Origin: Gracilaria domingensis
Taxonomy: Eukaryota > Rhodophyta > Florideophyceae > Gracilariales > Gracilariaceae
Direction: 5' to 3'
NCBI GenBank assembly: GCA_022539475.1
Contig: VCMS01000129.1
Span: 19,106-83,105, forward strand
Length of the DNA stretch: 64,000 nucleotides
Of the stretch, positions 34,993-44,745 are shown one piece after another. The first letter of the stretch is position 1; each line of letters opens with the position of its first letter. The notes under the pieces are model-generated. The model searched no databases. It was not told the DNA's origin and saw only the letters and a list, made by a program, of their open reading frames with translations. The translations under genes and the position numbers were made by a program.

Positions 34993-36002
34993 CTTAGAGC
35001 AAAACTTTGCGATGAAGGCAAAAGGGTAATCTCCACTAGGATGTCCAAGTCCTACCCCCTATGAGAGATAGACTCAGCGATAGAACCCTCTGTCCGTACT
35101 CAAGTCAAATGACAAGCCGGGTGTAAAACCGGAGACGGTGACTGGCTATACCTAAATAGGTGAGATGCAAAGAATGGTGTGCGTACAGAGATAGAGTGTG
35201 ATCCGAACATGAACAAATGGGGGAAAAGAGAGACCGTGCGAACGCTGGAAAGCTCAGGGTAGAAACCATCGGAGCGGAGCTACAGACCGTACCAACCGGT
35301 GGGAACAGATCTGATAGCGGAGCGACGCACTCACAGGCGTCAGAAAGAAACCCAATACTGGAGCGGAAGCGATATCTGAACCAGGTGAACAAGTGTCAAG
35401 AACGGTATTGAATAGATTGACAACAACAAGAGGCAACAACGAGAAACAACAAGAAACAACCGACACAGCCGTGAAAACAATCAAATATCCAAAGATGGCA
35501 AGACAAGTGCTTCCTAAGTGACCCTGAGGGGTATTAGTACCGATAGCAGTCGTGGTCGCTCTCCAGATAGCGTCATAGACCTACTTAGGCAGCCAGCTAC
35601 TATAGCCCGATCCTGAGCAGGATCCGACTTGAGTGACGACTCAGTTATCCATTTACTTGGAGGCTTCAGGGTGAGATCACCCGAGCGTATATACTACTAC
35701 TACTATGTCTACGGAGCACACCTCCCGAAGGTTCTACACGTTGAAAACCTACTGTCAGGGCGTGGGGTAATTCCCAACGGGCGTGCCACAACTATCTGTA
35801 GGCCAATCTCCACATGTGGCCAACTATTTCACTTACTATGCACTTTCTATGGAGGATTCATTTATCAAGGCTCCATTAAAACCCCCCGAAAATTGCCCAA
35901 AATTAAAGGGAGTTTTCATAACTTAGCCACGTCACCGGCCATCGGTACCATCTCATTATGAGCGACATGATGCATCCGAGAGCGGAAAGCTCTTGTTCGA
36001 CA
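34993..36002 (-). repeat. 5' LTR of gypsy element B
   Basis: The direct repeat of 24,649-25,654, in the same orientation. Edges were set by alignment of the two copies and by the primer-binding site. Confidence 0.75.
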
Positions 36003-36578
36003 ATATGGTGCTAAGTCTATACCCATTGGCTCTATGAGCTTCTTTCAAACTCCGCAGCGTGACAGGTGCCGGAAGCGACGCCAAGTGTGCAACAATCTAT
36101 TCACAAATACGCAATGACAACTGCTTTCAATCCGCTATACAATCCAGTCTTCTTCATGAACCGTCTCAATGAGGAGAAAACAAAGGTTTAGCTATCTTTT
36201 TCTTCTTTCAAAACAGCCGCCCGGAACTTAAATCGAGAAATGAACAGCGAAAATATATATCAAACCATGAAAACCATACTTCTACCCATTTACAGCCTAA
36301 GAACCAGCATAATATGTAACGTTGTTTTCTCCCTCTTCTAAAGCATTTTGCAGAAAAGCTTCAAATGCATCCTCCATCGAGATCTGCTCATATCTTTGCC
36401 CTAAGAGCTCCAACTCATTCGTGAATGGGCGCGTTATAAATCCAAAGCAAGAAAATTAAAGGTATGTACGTAGCTAATAATCTATAAAAAATTACCATTG
36501 CGAATATGTGATATAGATTGCTGTACAAATTCACCGCTGCGTCGCCGCAGCCAAATCGCACTCTTCAAATCATTATGA
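36003..36578. other. unassigned stretch
   Basis: AT-rich sequence. A short minus-strand frame (about 36,455 to 36,297, about 50 codons) is protein-like and acidic (YEQISMEDAFEAFLQNALEE), but has no start and no recognised family. Confidence 0.3.
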
Positions 36579-37022
36579 CAGCTGATTGACACTGTCGGAG
36601 GTCAAGATCTCCTTAGAGAGAAAGCAATTCGTAACCACCTGTTCGCAGCTTTCCAAACGGCAGTCAGTAGCATAGCGCACACAATTCTTACGTTCCGGCA
36701 TTCCAAGAATCTATCTGTGAGATACCCCGGCAACGATCAGCTCGATCAAGCCATATTTAGATTTATCTACCCAACAAACGAAGATTCCGGTGTTAGGATG
36801 GACGACAGTTATCCTTCTGTCAGAACATTCGATGATAAGGAATCTGATCGCCCATTGAAATTAGCAGAAGTCAGGGATTAAGGAACACTTTTCAATGTAT
36901 ATCTTTTTTCTGAAAAGACTTCGAATTATTTCGACCATTTCTTCGAAAGGCGTACGAAAAAGGATTTCGATGAGATACGAAAGCTGTGGGTTCATCCTAT
37001 AATGGTCAAAAAAATGCGCTAG
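36579..37022 (+). pseudogene. decayed coding frame of unknown family
   Basis: A 148-codon frame on the plus strand, open apart from one TAA at 36,879-36,881 and closed by TAG at 37,020. It opens directly after a TGA and lacks a usable ATG, so it is easy to miss. The translation looks like real protein. It includes REKAIRNHLFAAFQTAVSSI, RYPGNDQLDQAIFRFIYP, SDRPLKLAEVRD and, after the stop, FDHFFERRTKKDFDEIRKLW. I recognise no domain. It may be the back part of a host gene or of a DNA transposon protein. A Harbinger transposase remnant lies 0.8 kb downstream on the other strand. Confidence 0.4.
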
Positions 37023-37812
37023 CCGCCAAAAAAGTGGTTGGAGCGAACCTTACGAGATCTAGTGATAAAAGAAGATAGTTCTGCAGCGTTATTATGATGG
37101 CAGGTATGTGGGAGCGGGAACCTTTTTTGGTGTTGCATTTGTTTCGGTGGTTTTTTTTGGGGTCGGTTTGCGACAAATTGCTGCAACATTTGAAGATTTA
37201 CAGCACGCGGATCAGATGATAGTTGTAAAACGCTTTTAAGGCGGGGTCTAGGCGGGTTTAGGGAAAAGTTGTACCTCACTGCAGAGAAAATATCTAAGAT
37301 GCTTGTTCCCATAAATGCGATTAGTGCGCATTGGGTTGCACTATTTTCTGAACGCGCCGAAGACAAGAAATGGCGCTTATATTGCGGCGACATTCTAGAA
37401 TGCCGGATAGTATATTATTATCGTGTCATATGATCCATCACATTGGCCAGGCCAGGAACGACTCAACTCATAGAGCATCCGGAAACTGAGCTTTTAAATC
37501 AATACATACACGATATGGTTTACTCGCACTCTAGGATTCTCTCGAGCTAGGCTTTAATGGGAACAATTTAATCAGCTTCCAACTTTACTGCAACGCGCAA
37601 CTTTGCGATTCTCGCCCTCGGATTCGGTTCGTACTCTTCTCTACTCAACAGATAATGACCATTGGAGGGCTTCAAAGGCTACCCGTGTTACATGGCGTTC
37701 CACGACGCGCAGGTCTCGTCAGTACTTTGTTGGCAATTACTTCCACCAACGCGTCCCTTTCGGATAAAGCAAACATACCATGTACCTGAGGCTCCTCGTC
37801 GCTATTACCAAT
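37023..37812. other. unassigned stretch
   Basis: A minus-strand open frame at 37,019-37,393 (124 codons) is rich in Ser, Pro, Lys and His with no known motif. It overlaps the end of the frame to its left. The remainder holds nothing recognisable. Confidence 0.3.
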
Positions 37813-38530
37813 TCAATCCGCATTTCTCTCCTTGCGACACTCAAACCATGCAAGGACAACCTGAGTCCGTTCACAGATTTCGTCTATAGTCATATCCTTG
37901 AAAGAAAACGTACCGCTTTCGATGCAAAAGTTATATAACTTCATGCACACGGGGACAATTTCGCAGTTACCGTCAACAGAGTACTTCAGAAAGTTAAGTA
38001 CTCTCCATCTTGCTGCTACCATACCAAATGCCTGTTCGACATGGATTCGCAGATATGAAAGAAAAAGTTAAAGGCGTCTTCCCAGCGCGTTGTGATCTGT
38101 GAGATAGGTATCGGACATATACGATAGTTAGTACATATATGGACCTCGTCGCCAGCAATCCAGTATTAAATTCGTAGATTTTTTTCGCGAGATGTCGTCC
38201 CAGTCTAGAAACAGCATGCGCTAGCTGCTCATTTGTGCAACCAACACATCTTACGGAGACATCTAGAAATCTGTAGCGCGAGTCGACAAGGACCTGAACA
38301 GACATCAAAACTTTTCGCGTATCGTGAAATACTTGATAGGCCGTCGAACGGCCTACATGAAAAAAAAGCTTAATGCCTGCGTAGCTAGAACCAGAAAGCA
38401 TTCGGAGGGTTACAGCTAGTCGCGTTTTCGCGGTTATTGTTGGGCGCTTTGCGCGGTCACCAATTTCTACGGGTTTTTGCAGATATTGGTTCACTTTGCG
38501 AAAAAGAGCTTCAAATAGGCCCCGCTCCAT
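37813..38530 (-). pseudogene. PIF/Harbinger-type transposase remnant
   Basis: On the minus strand, codons 1-75 of the frame starting at 38,530 hold the usual Harbinger front region, with RPTITAKTRLAVTLRMLSG and YAGIKLFFHVGRSTAYQVF, a helix-turn-helix-like part. Next comes RYRFLDVSVRCVGCTNEQL, matching the region of the first catalytic Asp. In a neighbouring frame AGDEVH marks the expected second Asp. The end of the protein, YLRIHVEQAFGMVAARWRVL with a Glu as third acidic residue, continues in a further frame to 37,813. At least two frame changes have disabled it. Length and order fit a single full transposase of the DDE_Tnp_4 class. Inverted repeat ends were not found. Confidence 0.7.
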
Positions 38531-38979
38531 TCGAAAAATATTGCAAAAGGCTCAGAAATTGAGATTAGTAGATGAGCTTTCGAACATTACGAGACGCTTA
38601 ATTATCAATGAAAGTCTCTATTGGATCGGATTATTCTTCAATATATTCCGGGCAGCATCTGTGTGTACGTAAGCACTTGCAAAACATAACAACTTTTGAT
38701 AACCAAGTTGTTCTTGTGTACTTCTGATGATATAGAAACCATTACCGCTGTTACTGTGAGGGAAGTGAAGGCTTCTTCGCGCGAGAGTCTATTATTGCAC
38801 TCGGAATTTGTCCTGAATTAGCTCGTAAGGGGAGATACAGGGTCTTTGCTTGCAACTGGTGAAAATGCGGTCGCGATTATCGCTCTAATTGCCATCATGC
38901 GGCACGTATAATTCAGCGTCGCCATGTTTTGCTGAAAGCACGAAAATCTACTTGACCCCCAAGAATCAATTAGATCTTC
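38531..38979. other. unassigned stretch
   Basis: AT-rich, with no frame longer than about 60 codons and no repeat recognised. Confidence 0.4.
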
Positions 38980-39342
38980 GTGCTTACCGTGGCGTTCGTT
39001 CTACGGAATACAGACAGTGCGTCTGACACAGCATTTCTGATGCAGTGCATAATAAACGAGAAGACTTCTACCCCACTAGGAGAGATGGGGCGGACGGCAT
39101 TTCAATTTGCAGCCCTGATATCTTTAAAACTGCAAGATAACATCGTCAACGAAAACGCGTCGTCAAAGCTTGTTACGACAGGAGCTGAGGCTGAAACGAT
39201 TCGTCAGACGCATCAAAACCAACAGTCCAAAGTGAAACAAAGGTGGGAGGAAGTATCTTCATACGCAGCTTATTCAGAGTGCAAGGCACTCTGTGATCAA
39301 ATGCACAGAGTGTCACAGACGTTTCGCCAAGTAGCATTCTAG
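38980..39342 (+). CDS. small hypothetical protein, 120 aa
   Basis: An open frame whose translation is helical and charged, with EAETIRQTHQNQQSKVKQRW in the middle. Its place, diverging from a Harbinger transposase remnant 450 bp away, and its Trp/Lys/Arg-spaced composition would suit the accessory Myb-like protein of such elements. I cannot show the domain. It could equally be a chance frame. Confidence 0.25.
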   Translation: MLTVAFVLRNTDSASDTAFLMQCIINEKTSTPLGEMGRTAFQFAALISLKLQDNIVNENASSKLVTTGAEAETIRQTHQNQQSKVKQRWEEVSSYAAYSECKALCDQMHRVSQTFRQVAF

Positions 39343-40883
39343 GTTTATTAAAGCAGTACCTACGAAATGGGCTGGAGCAGCTGAACTCCGGCCGCTAACG
39401 AAACAGACCAGATGGAACTCTTCCGGTTAGCATCCGAGTGCAGGATCTTCCCGGCCCTAATGCTCGAGAGCCCCAAGTCACAGAGCTCACGACCACGACC
39501 ATAACAGAACACGAATGCTGGGATAGAAAAAGCGTCACGCAGGCGCAAAAGTTCGTTTTCGGACCGTAAAACGGCTTCCAAGAAGCAAAAGATCACTGGC
39601 GGAACTGGGAATCAGGCAGAAACCCATTCGAACAATACAATCATTAATAATGGAAATAAAAGCGGGGGAATCCAAAACCACACTCAAGCAATAGAAAAAG
39701 CTCTATAAACTGTTGATCATCCAGAAAACCAGTACCAAAACCACATATGAAGATAGAAGACCAAACGACTGTTAGTTAGCTTAAGTGTGTTTTCACTCGA
39801 AAATGAAATAAAGTTTTTTACTTGCAATACTCAGTAGCATCGAGCACAACGAATACTACCAGCAGTTCATATTCATAGAATATCTTAAACATATTTCCTC
39901 TAGCTGCTCTTCACAGCTGAGATGATCCCTTCACTGGCCCGGTAGCTCACCGCGCCAATCTACTCAGCATCCGAACTCCAAGGCTCGCGCCCCTAGAGAG
40001 CAGTCGTCAAACACGTGCCTTTCAGGCGTCAATGTCTTCAATATTCTCTCGAAAGCTATTTCACCTCCTAACAACCCCCCAAGCGCTCCCAGAACTGCGT
40101 TTTTCGTAGCTTAGCCGCACCCGAAAAGCAAAATCATTGGCAAAATCGTTGCTGGCTTCCATGACAGCGCAGAAGAGCAACCCGTTCGACTTCAGTTCCA
40201 TGATGTGGCGTGCTTCATTTTTTTACATTGTCTTCGCAATTGTGAGCCAGATCCATGCCAATTTTTGCACCAAGCTAACCACCGTGCTGCTGAAAACCGT
40301 GCCAGCATGGCGCACACACAAGAAAAGTGCAACCAGCGTGCCGTTCTAAACCAGCGCTAATAGCAGAGAGCCACATAAAAGTAATACAAGCGCCCAGCTA
40401 CACAGCTCTGTAACCAGGGCGTCGATAAATTCCAGCGCCAGAAGTATCACCCCTTAGATCAGCCGCAGAAGCACCAAGCTTCAAACCAAGGCCGGCAGAC
40501 CGCCGTTTCGAATGAGATCCAGGAACGCAGCGCTTCAGACGGGCGCTATGATCGCGGACTTTTAGACAAGCGCCAGTAGCACGGATCCAAGGAAACGCGA
40601 TGGGATCGCGCCCATGCAGACGAGCGACAGAGACAAGCTGCTTCAGAACAGTCGCAGCGACGAACAAGGGACAGCTTTAGATGCGCTCCAGACTAACGCC
40701 GTCGTGGACCGGCGACAGAAGTGATCACTCTTGTCAGTAGTGCGACTACTCAGAAACAAGAATAAAAAGCGGGGTCATTTCGAACTAAAATGGGAGTGTC
40801 ATAGGTGCCAGCGTGGGCGCCTCCGCCTTTGGCACCGCTGCTGGGCTACGTCACTTCTTGACATCGCACAACCAATTAGTGTG
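39343..40883. other. unassigned stretch
   Basis: Between 40,420 and 40,700 words such as GCGCCAG, AGAAG and GATC recur, as in a decayed tandem repeat, but no regular period could be fixed. Short frames elsewhere show no motif. Confidence 0.3.
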
Positions 40884-41013
40884 GAGCGCACGGAGGGACC
40901 AGACAATTTGCGGTGCTGGGGGGCCCGAGAGCCAACGAAAGCGTTACGTTTATGAGTAGAGTATCCTCTGAAATTTGTTACATAAATGCAGAGGTTCTGC
41001 GGCATCTTATTAC
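40884..41013 (+). repeat. dispersed hairpin repeat, copy 2
   Basis: The plus-strand counterpart of 24,520-24,643. The best-kept part is CGAAAGCGTTACGTTTATGAG, followed by the hairpin CCTCTG...CAGAGG around ATTTGTTACATAAAT. In this copy no known element flanks the repeat. Confidence 0.65.
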
Positions 41014-41470
41014 GTTTCTCAAAGTGCGCAATTCCTCCTACCCACGGCCACCAAGGTCCCAAATATGCCTTTCAATTTATGTTTTGGAAATGAACTGTTC
41101 TGATTGATCGCACCAATTTGTTCGAATCCATTGCTAAAATAATTGAAATGGATTTTGGATTGCACGCAGCCAGAACACAGTCCAAGACCTAGGACATTTT
41201 GACCGTAATTCTCTGCGCTTCAATCCAAATCCAGTCAATAAATTCTGCCGTCAAACCTTCTCTTTTCGAGCCAAACGACGAAGGGAAACACCAAAAAAGC
41301 GCTAACCATCCACTCAAACATCCGAAACTGCACTGTCTCAAACATGAAAATATCTTTTCAACCTTCCATACCTCCTGCTCTTGATTTGCCAACCTTTCAA
41401 AAGCTGTCGCCTCCTACATCATCACCATTCTTCTCCACAAACACTTTTTGCTCTGCAATTTTTCAAACCC
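41014..41470. other. unassigned stretch left of the second Harbinger element
   Basis: AT-rich with no long frame. It may include the left end of the Harbinger element, but no inverted repeat matching the right side was found. Confidence 0.35.
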
Positions 41471-42501
41471 ATGGGTGCCGGCAAGGGATGTTCAGAGCAT
41501 GAAGCTCTCTCTGCATGTCGGGTATTCATTGCAGCTTCCGAGGATCTAAATCAGTAGGCAGAAGAGAGACGCAGCTCTTCGAAACGCAGGTATTAAAATC
41601 CCTCAAGCCGTTTACAGAATGAGATCGAAGGAAAAATCCGACAGTCACCTACTATCAACGCACCGGCCATGCTATTATCCAGAGATACAAGAAAGCCGGA
41701 GTATCTTGTGTGAAACTTCAAGGTATAATCTTTGCAATACAAGCGAAGAGATCAAAAGGTTTTCCTTCTCGTTCTGATATTGAAGGCATTGCATTAGCAG
41801 TGTACAATGATGACGCTACCATTTAAAATATGTACACGTAATTAAACGACAAAACTGTTTCTCCAGGAGCGTTATTTCCATTTCGTGAAGCTTTTCATTT
41901 TCTCCGAGGCACTCATGGTTGGGAAATGCTAATTGAATTGAGGCAGAAACCAGAACTAGAGCACCAGTCATCCAGTTTGGCCATAGTTTCACCAAGAGGA
42001 TTTACCCAGCCACACACGGACTCTGTTACTACATCAATAACCGCAGAACCTATGGTGGACTGTGGAGCCGAAGGCAATCTAAAACTCATCCTCCAACAGG
42101 AAAGACCGTCCAGTTGGCAATAATTGTCCTCTAGAAATATGAAAGCAGGTTGCAGCTCTCCACCGCGGTGCGGAAGGAATCGAAAAGTAAGCAGATGCCA
42201 CAAACAAGAGAAGCAAATTGTCGGAGGAGTTTGTGAAAGTAAAAACGAAACTTTCACTTGTCACTTTGTTCTCAATGCCGGGACGGATGCTTCAGTGTTA
42301 GATCGGTTTCTACAATTGACTCAGAGAGAAGCCCTGGGAGACCTTGAAAGTGAGGCTCTCAGCAACGGGTCTACGTCTATAAGGCCTATCGACGCAATCC
42401 CCCTCGCAACTGGTGATGAAAGTAATGCAACTACTTATGCCCAGGACCACCCCACTGTTCGCGTGTGTAAAACTACCCAAAATGGTAATTCTGCTTTTTA
42501 G
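41471..42501 (+). pseudogene. Harbinger accessory protein, Myb/NAM-like (ORF2)
   Basis: From the ATG at 41,471 it reads SEHEALSACRVFIAASEDLN, the start of the trihelix/NAM-type DNA-binding domain typical of Harbinger second proteins. A frame change near 41,552 follows. The domain then continues with an AIIQRYKKAG block, FAIQAKRSKGFPSRSDIEGI and FREAFHFLRGTHGWEMLI. Two or three stops lie in this part (near 41,620-41,840). From 42,124 a Cys/Lys-rich then acidic tail is open to 42,501. Such proteins help the transposase enter the nucleus and bind the transposon ends. It is non-functional here. Confidence 0.6.
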
Positions 42502-42795
42502 TTAGGCGATGGCCGGGCATGTGGTTGGAGCAGATTCCATTGCCAACAGCACTGAGGCTTCTTCAGCCCTTCAGCACTACGTCGATTGTCAAAGTCTTAG
42601 GAGCGTTTTCCGCGCTTTACTATGAGCTACGATTCTCTAAAGGTGTCATTCATGTCTCGTTTCCATGCATGCTCCAGATTTGTTTGATAACAGCGTCTTT
42701 AAGTTTTCTATGTAGTCCTTTGACCTTAATATCATCCGCGATATTTGGGTGACACTCTAGGTAGTGCTGGACTGATTCGCCACGTGTGGGATTTA

Positions 42796-42896
42796 GCAAC
42801 ATATCGCTGTCATTCTCTTTCCCTAAGTAAAATGCACAAACCTCTCAGAGGCTTTTGCATTGTACTTAGAGAAAGAGGATTACAGCGATATGTTGC
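42796..42896. mobile_element. 101-bp hairpin element with TA flanks
   Basis: 42,792-42,836 and 42,856-42,900 are complementary over 45 bp with about four mismatches, and the centre pairs further (CCTCTCAGAGG). TA stands at both sides (42,794-42,795 and 42,897-42,898), as for Tc1/mariner-type insertions, giving a body of 101 bp. It interrupts the Harbinger transposase. If transcribed it would fold into a long hairpin RNA. Confidence 0.6.
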
Positions 42897-42933
42897 TAAA
42901 GCTGGAGGCTCCAATACCATCGGTACTATAGCC

Positions 42934-43366
42934 CCCAGAGATGTATACAGATGCTCCAATGATACCCCGTAGATTAGAAATCCGTATGTCTTTTGGATAT
43001 CATCTAGATATCTTACGTATATCCATGATGTCCCTGTGACATCCAGTAGATATGACAGATGATGTACGAAATGATACTCTTTTGATGCCCTTGAGACATG
43101 CATCAACTACTTTGAAAGATATAACAGTAGACATGACGAATGATTTCGAAAACCAAAGTTGCTTCTCTTGGAATTGCTCGGACGTCATTCGGACATCCAG
43201 AAATCAGACGAATATCAATGGTATGGGTATTGCGAGCATTGTAATGTATCTTATGTACATCGGCCGTATATCCAACTTCGGAAATCAGATGGATATCGGA
43301 AAAATCATTTGGATATCCAAAGCATATCTAAGGAATATCAAGCGGATATCAAAGTGTTTCCCTGGG
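42934..43366. mobile_element. 433-bp MITE, copy 1
   Basis: It starts with CCCAGAGA and ends with the complementary TCCCTGGG. It is flanked on both sides by GCC (42,931-42,933 and 43,367-43,369), a 3-bp target duplication. The inside is rich in GATATC/GGATATC words and has no coding capacity. It is clearly homologous, over its whole length, to copy 2. Confidence 0.75.
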
Positions 43367-43526
43367 GCCCTTCTATGAATTTCAACAACAGTATTATGTA
43401 AAATGAAGCACGCCTTGCGATCAGGCACATTCTCTCCACTCTCCAGAGTTCTGATACATAGAAGAGGTACTTAAACTGTCGAAATAGTACGCCAGATAAC
43501 AGCTTTACAGATTTTCTGGCTCCTTC

Positions 43527-43959
43527 CCCAGAGAAGTATACAGATGCTCGAATGATACCCCGTAGATTTGAAATACGGATGTCTTTCGGATATCATCTGG
43601 ATATTTTACGTATATCAATGATGTCCCTGTGACATCCAGTAGATATGGCAAATGATGTACTAAATGATACTCTTTTGATGCTCTTGAGACATGCATCAAC
43701 TACTTTGAAAGATATCACAGTAGATATGACGAATGATTTCGAAAACCAAAGTTGCTTCTCTTGGAATTGCTCGGACATCATTCGGACATCTAAGAATCAG
43801 ACGGATATCATTGGTATGGATATTGTGAGCATTATCGTGTATCCTAGGTACATCGGCCGTATATCCAACTTCGAAAATCAGATGGATATCCGAGAAATCA
43901 CTCGGATATCCAAAGCATATCTAAGGAATATCAAGCGGGTATCAAAGTGTTTCTCTGGG
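43527..43959. mobile_element. 433-bp MITE, copy 2
   Basis: The ends are CCCAGAGAA and TTCTCTGGG, exact inverted repeats. It is flanked by TTC on both sides (43,524-43,526 and 43,960-43,962). It has the same length as copy 1 and the same orientation. A 3-bp duplication fits PIF/Harbinger or CACTA-type mobilisation. The autonomous partner is not identified. Confidence 0.75.
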
Positions 43960-44745
43960 TTCTTTTAGGAAAAAAAGGTCCTTTAGTGTACTTTCATCTG
44001 GTACTGTTTTGATAAACACTTTCCAATCTGGGTATATACCGTCGGTTAGATAGTAAATCGAATCAATTGCCATGCCATTTACAATATAGGACGGTCGCAC
44101 AGGTGGGAATGATAAATAACTTCGAGAAATTGGAACTCACCTCTGCGACAATGAGCTCATTGAAGACTCATAGCAGACCAAATTAGAATGAAAAGATCCA
44201 CCAATCCATGTCACAAATGGCTTCCATTCACAGAGCAGAAACGCCGTCTTTCCCAGTCATGAGTCCTTGCAGTGCTTTCGGCCATTTTTTGACGTCTATC
44301 CCGCACAGCCCAGACAACCGATGCGCCCAGGAAAACACATGCTTGAAAACTCTCTCTCAATTCTCTCCAAATCATCTTTATTAGGCTCTGTAAGGTAGAT
44401 GTTTCCCATCCTTAGATTATTGCTTTGCAGAATTCGATGAGACAATCTGATGCCGTCTTTTTCGATACATTGAAAAAACCGTCACAAAGATCAGAAGAGG
44501 TTCCATACGCAAGTTGACGTTGTCCAAAAAGTACCTTAAGCATTGGCGAGATATCTAATCTACCTTTTTCATCCGGTCGCAATCCTTTTCGAAAATACAA
44601 AGAAGTTGCCAAGACGGAGGCGAATACACGATTTAATGTAGCTCTTGGCATGCGGAAGCGCAGTTCGAATACACTTTCTCTTTGTTCCGGACCATACCTT
44701 TCTTTTCCCGGTGTATCCCAGCGAAAACTTGTGCAATTGAATTCA

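Larger units (their letters stand above)
24649..36002 (-). mobile_element. gypsy element B: broken Ty3/gypsy LTR element
   Basis: Direct repeats of about 1 kb at both ends enclose, reading on the minus strand, gag (34,793-32,670), protease (32,550-31,930), reverse transcriptase (31,530-30,700), RNase H (30,640-30,130), integrase (29,840-28,830) and a low-complexity tail to about 27,780. An antisense coding region then follows on the plus strand (about 25,850-27,710). In the first 330 bp of the LTR pair I count roughly 36 differences (about 11%), so it is older than element C. The interior has well over ten breaks. TATG stands at or near both outer edges and may be the target duplication. Confidence 0.85.
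42650..44740 (-). pseudogene. PIF/Harbinger transposase, interrupted by MITEs
   Basis: Read from 44,740: a front block ELRFRMPRATLNRVFASVLA, then GRLDISPMLKVLFGQRQLAY, a typical plant-type Harbinger N-terminus. Next come the catalytic-core blocks FPGRIGCLGCAG and YIVNGMAIDSIYYLTDGIYP followed by KVFIKTVPDE, down to about 43,965. The sequence is cut by a MITE, resumes at 43,526-43,367 (ELWRVERMCLI, ACFILHNTVVEIHR in mixed frames), and is cut again. It ends with a LKDAVIKQIWSMHG-type C-terminus and a stop at 42,650-42,652. Stops also occur in the core. Apart from the insertions, the order and extent match one full transposase. Confidence 0.7.
41471..44745. mobile_element. PIF/Harbinger DNA transposon with nested small elements
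   Basis: Two genes face each other: an accessory Myb/NAM-like gene on the plus strand (41,471 to about 42,500) and a transposase on the minus strand (about 44,740 to 42,650). This two-gene plan is known for PIF/Harbinger elements. The transposase gene has been split by three later insertions, a 101-bp hairpin element (42,796-42,896) and two 433-bp MITEs (42,934-43,366 and 43,527-43,959). Transposase-like sequence resumes between and beyond them. Both genes carry stops or frame changes, so the element is not autonomous. Outer ends are not defined. Confidence 0.75.

Noticed and set aside
39938-40000. tRNA-like string (CCCGGTAGCTCA...GGCTCGCGCCCC)
   Set aside because: No acceptor stem closes and the anticodon arm does not pair, so it cannot be supported as a tRNA gene.
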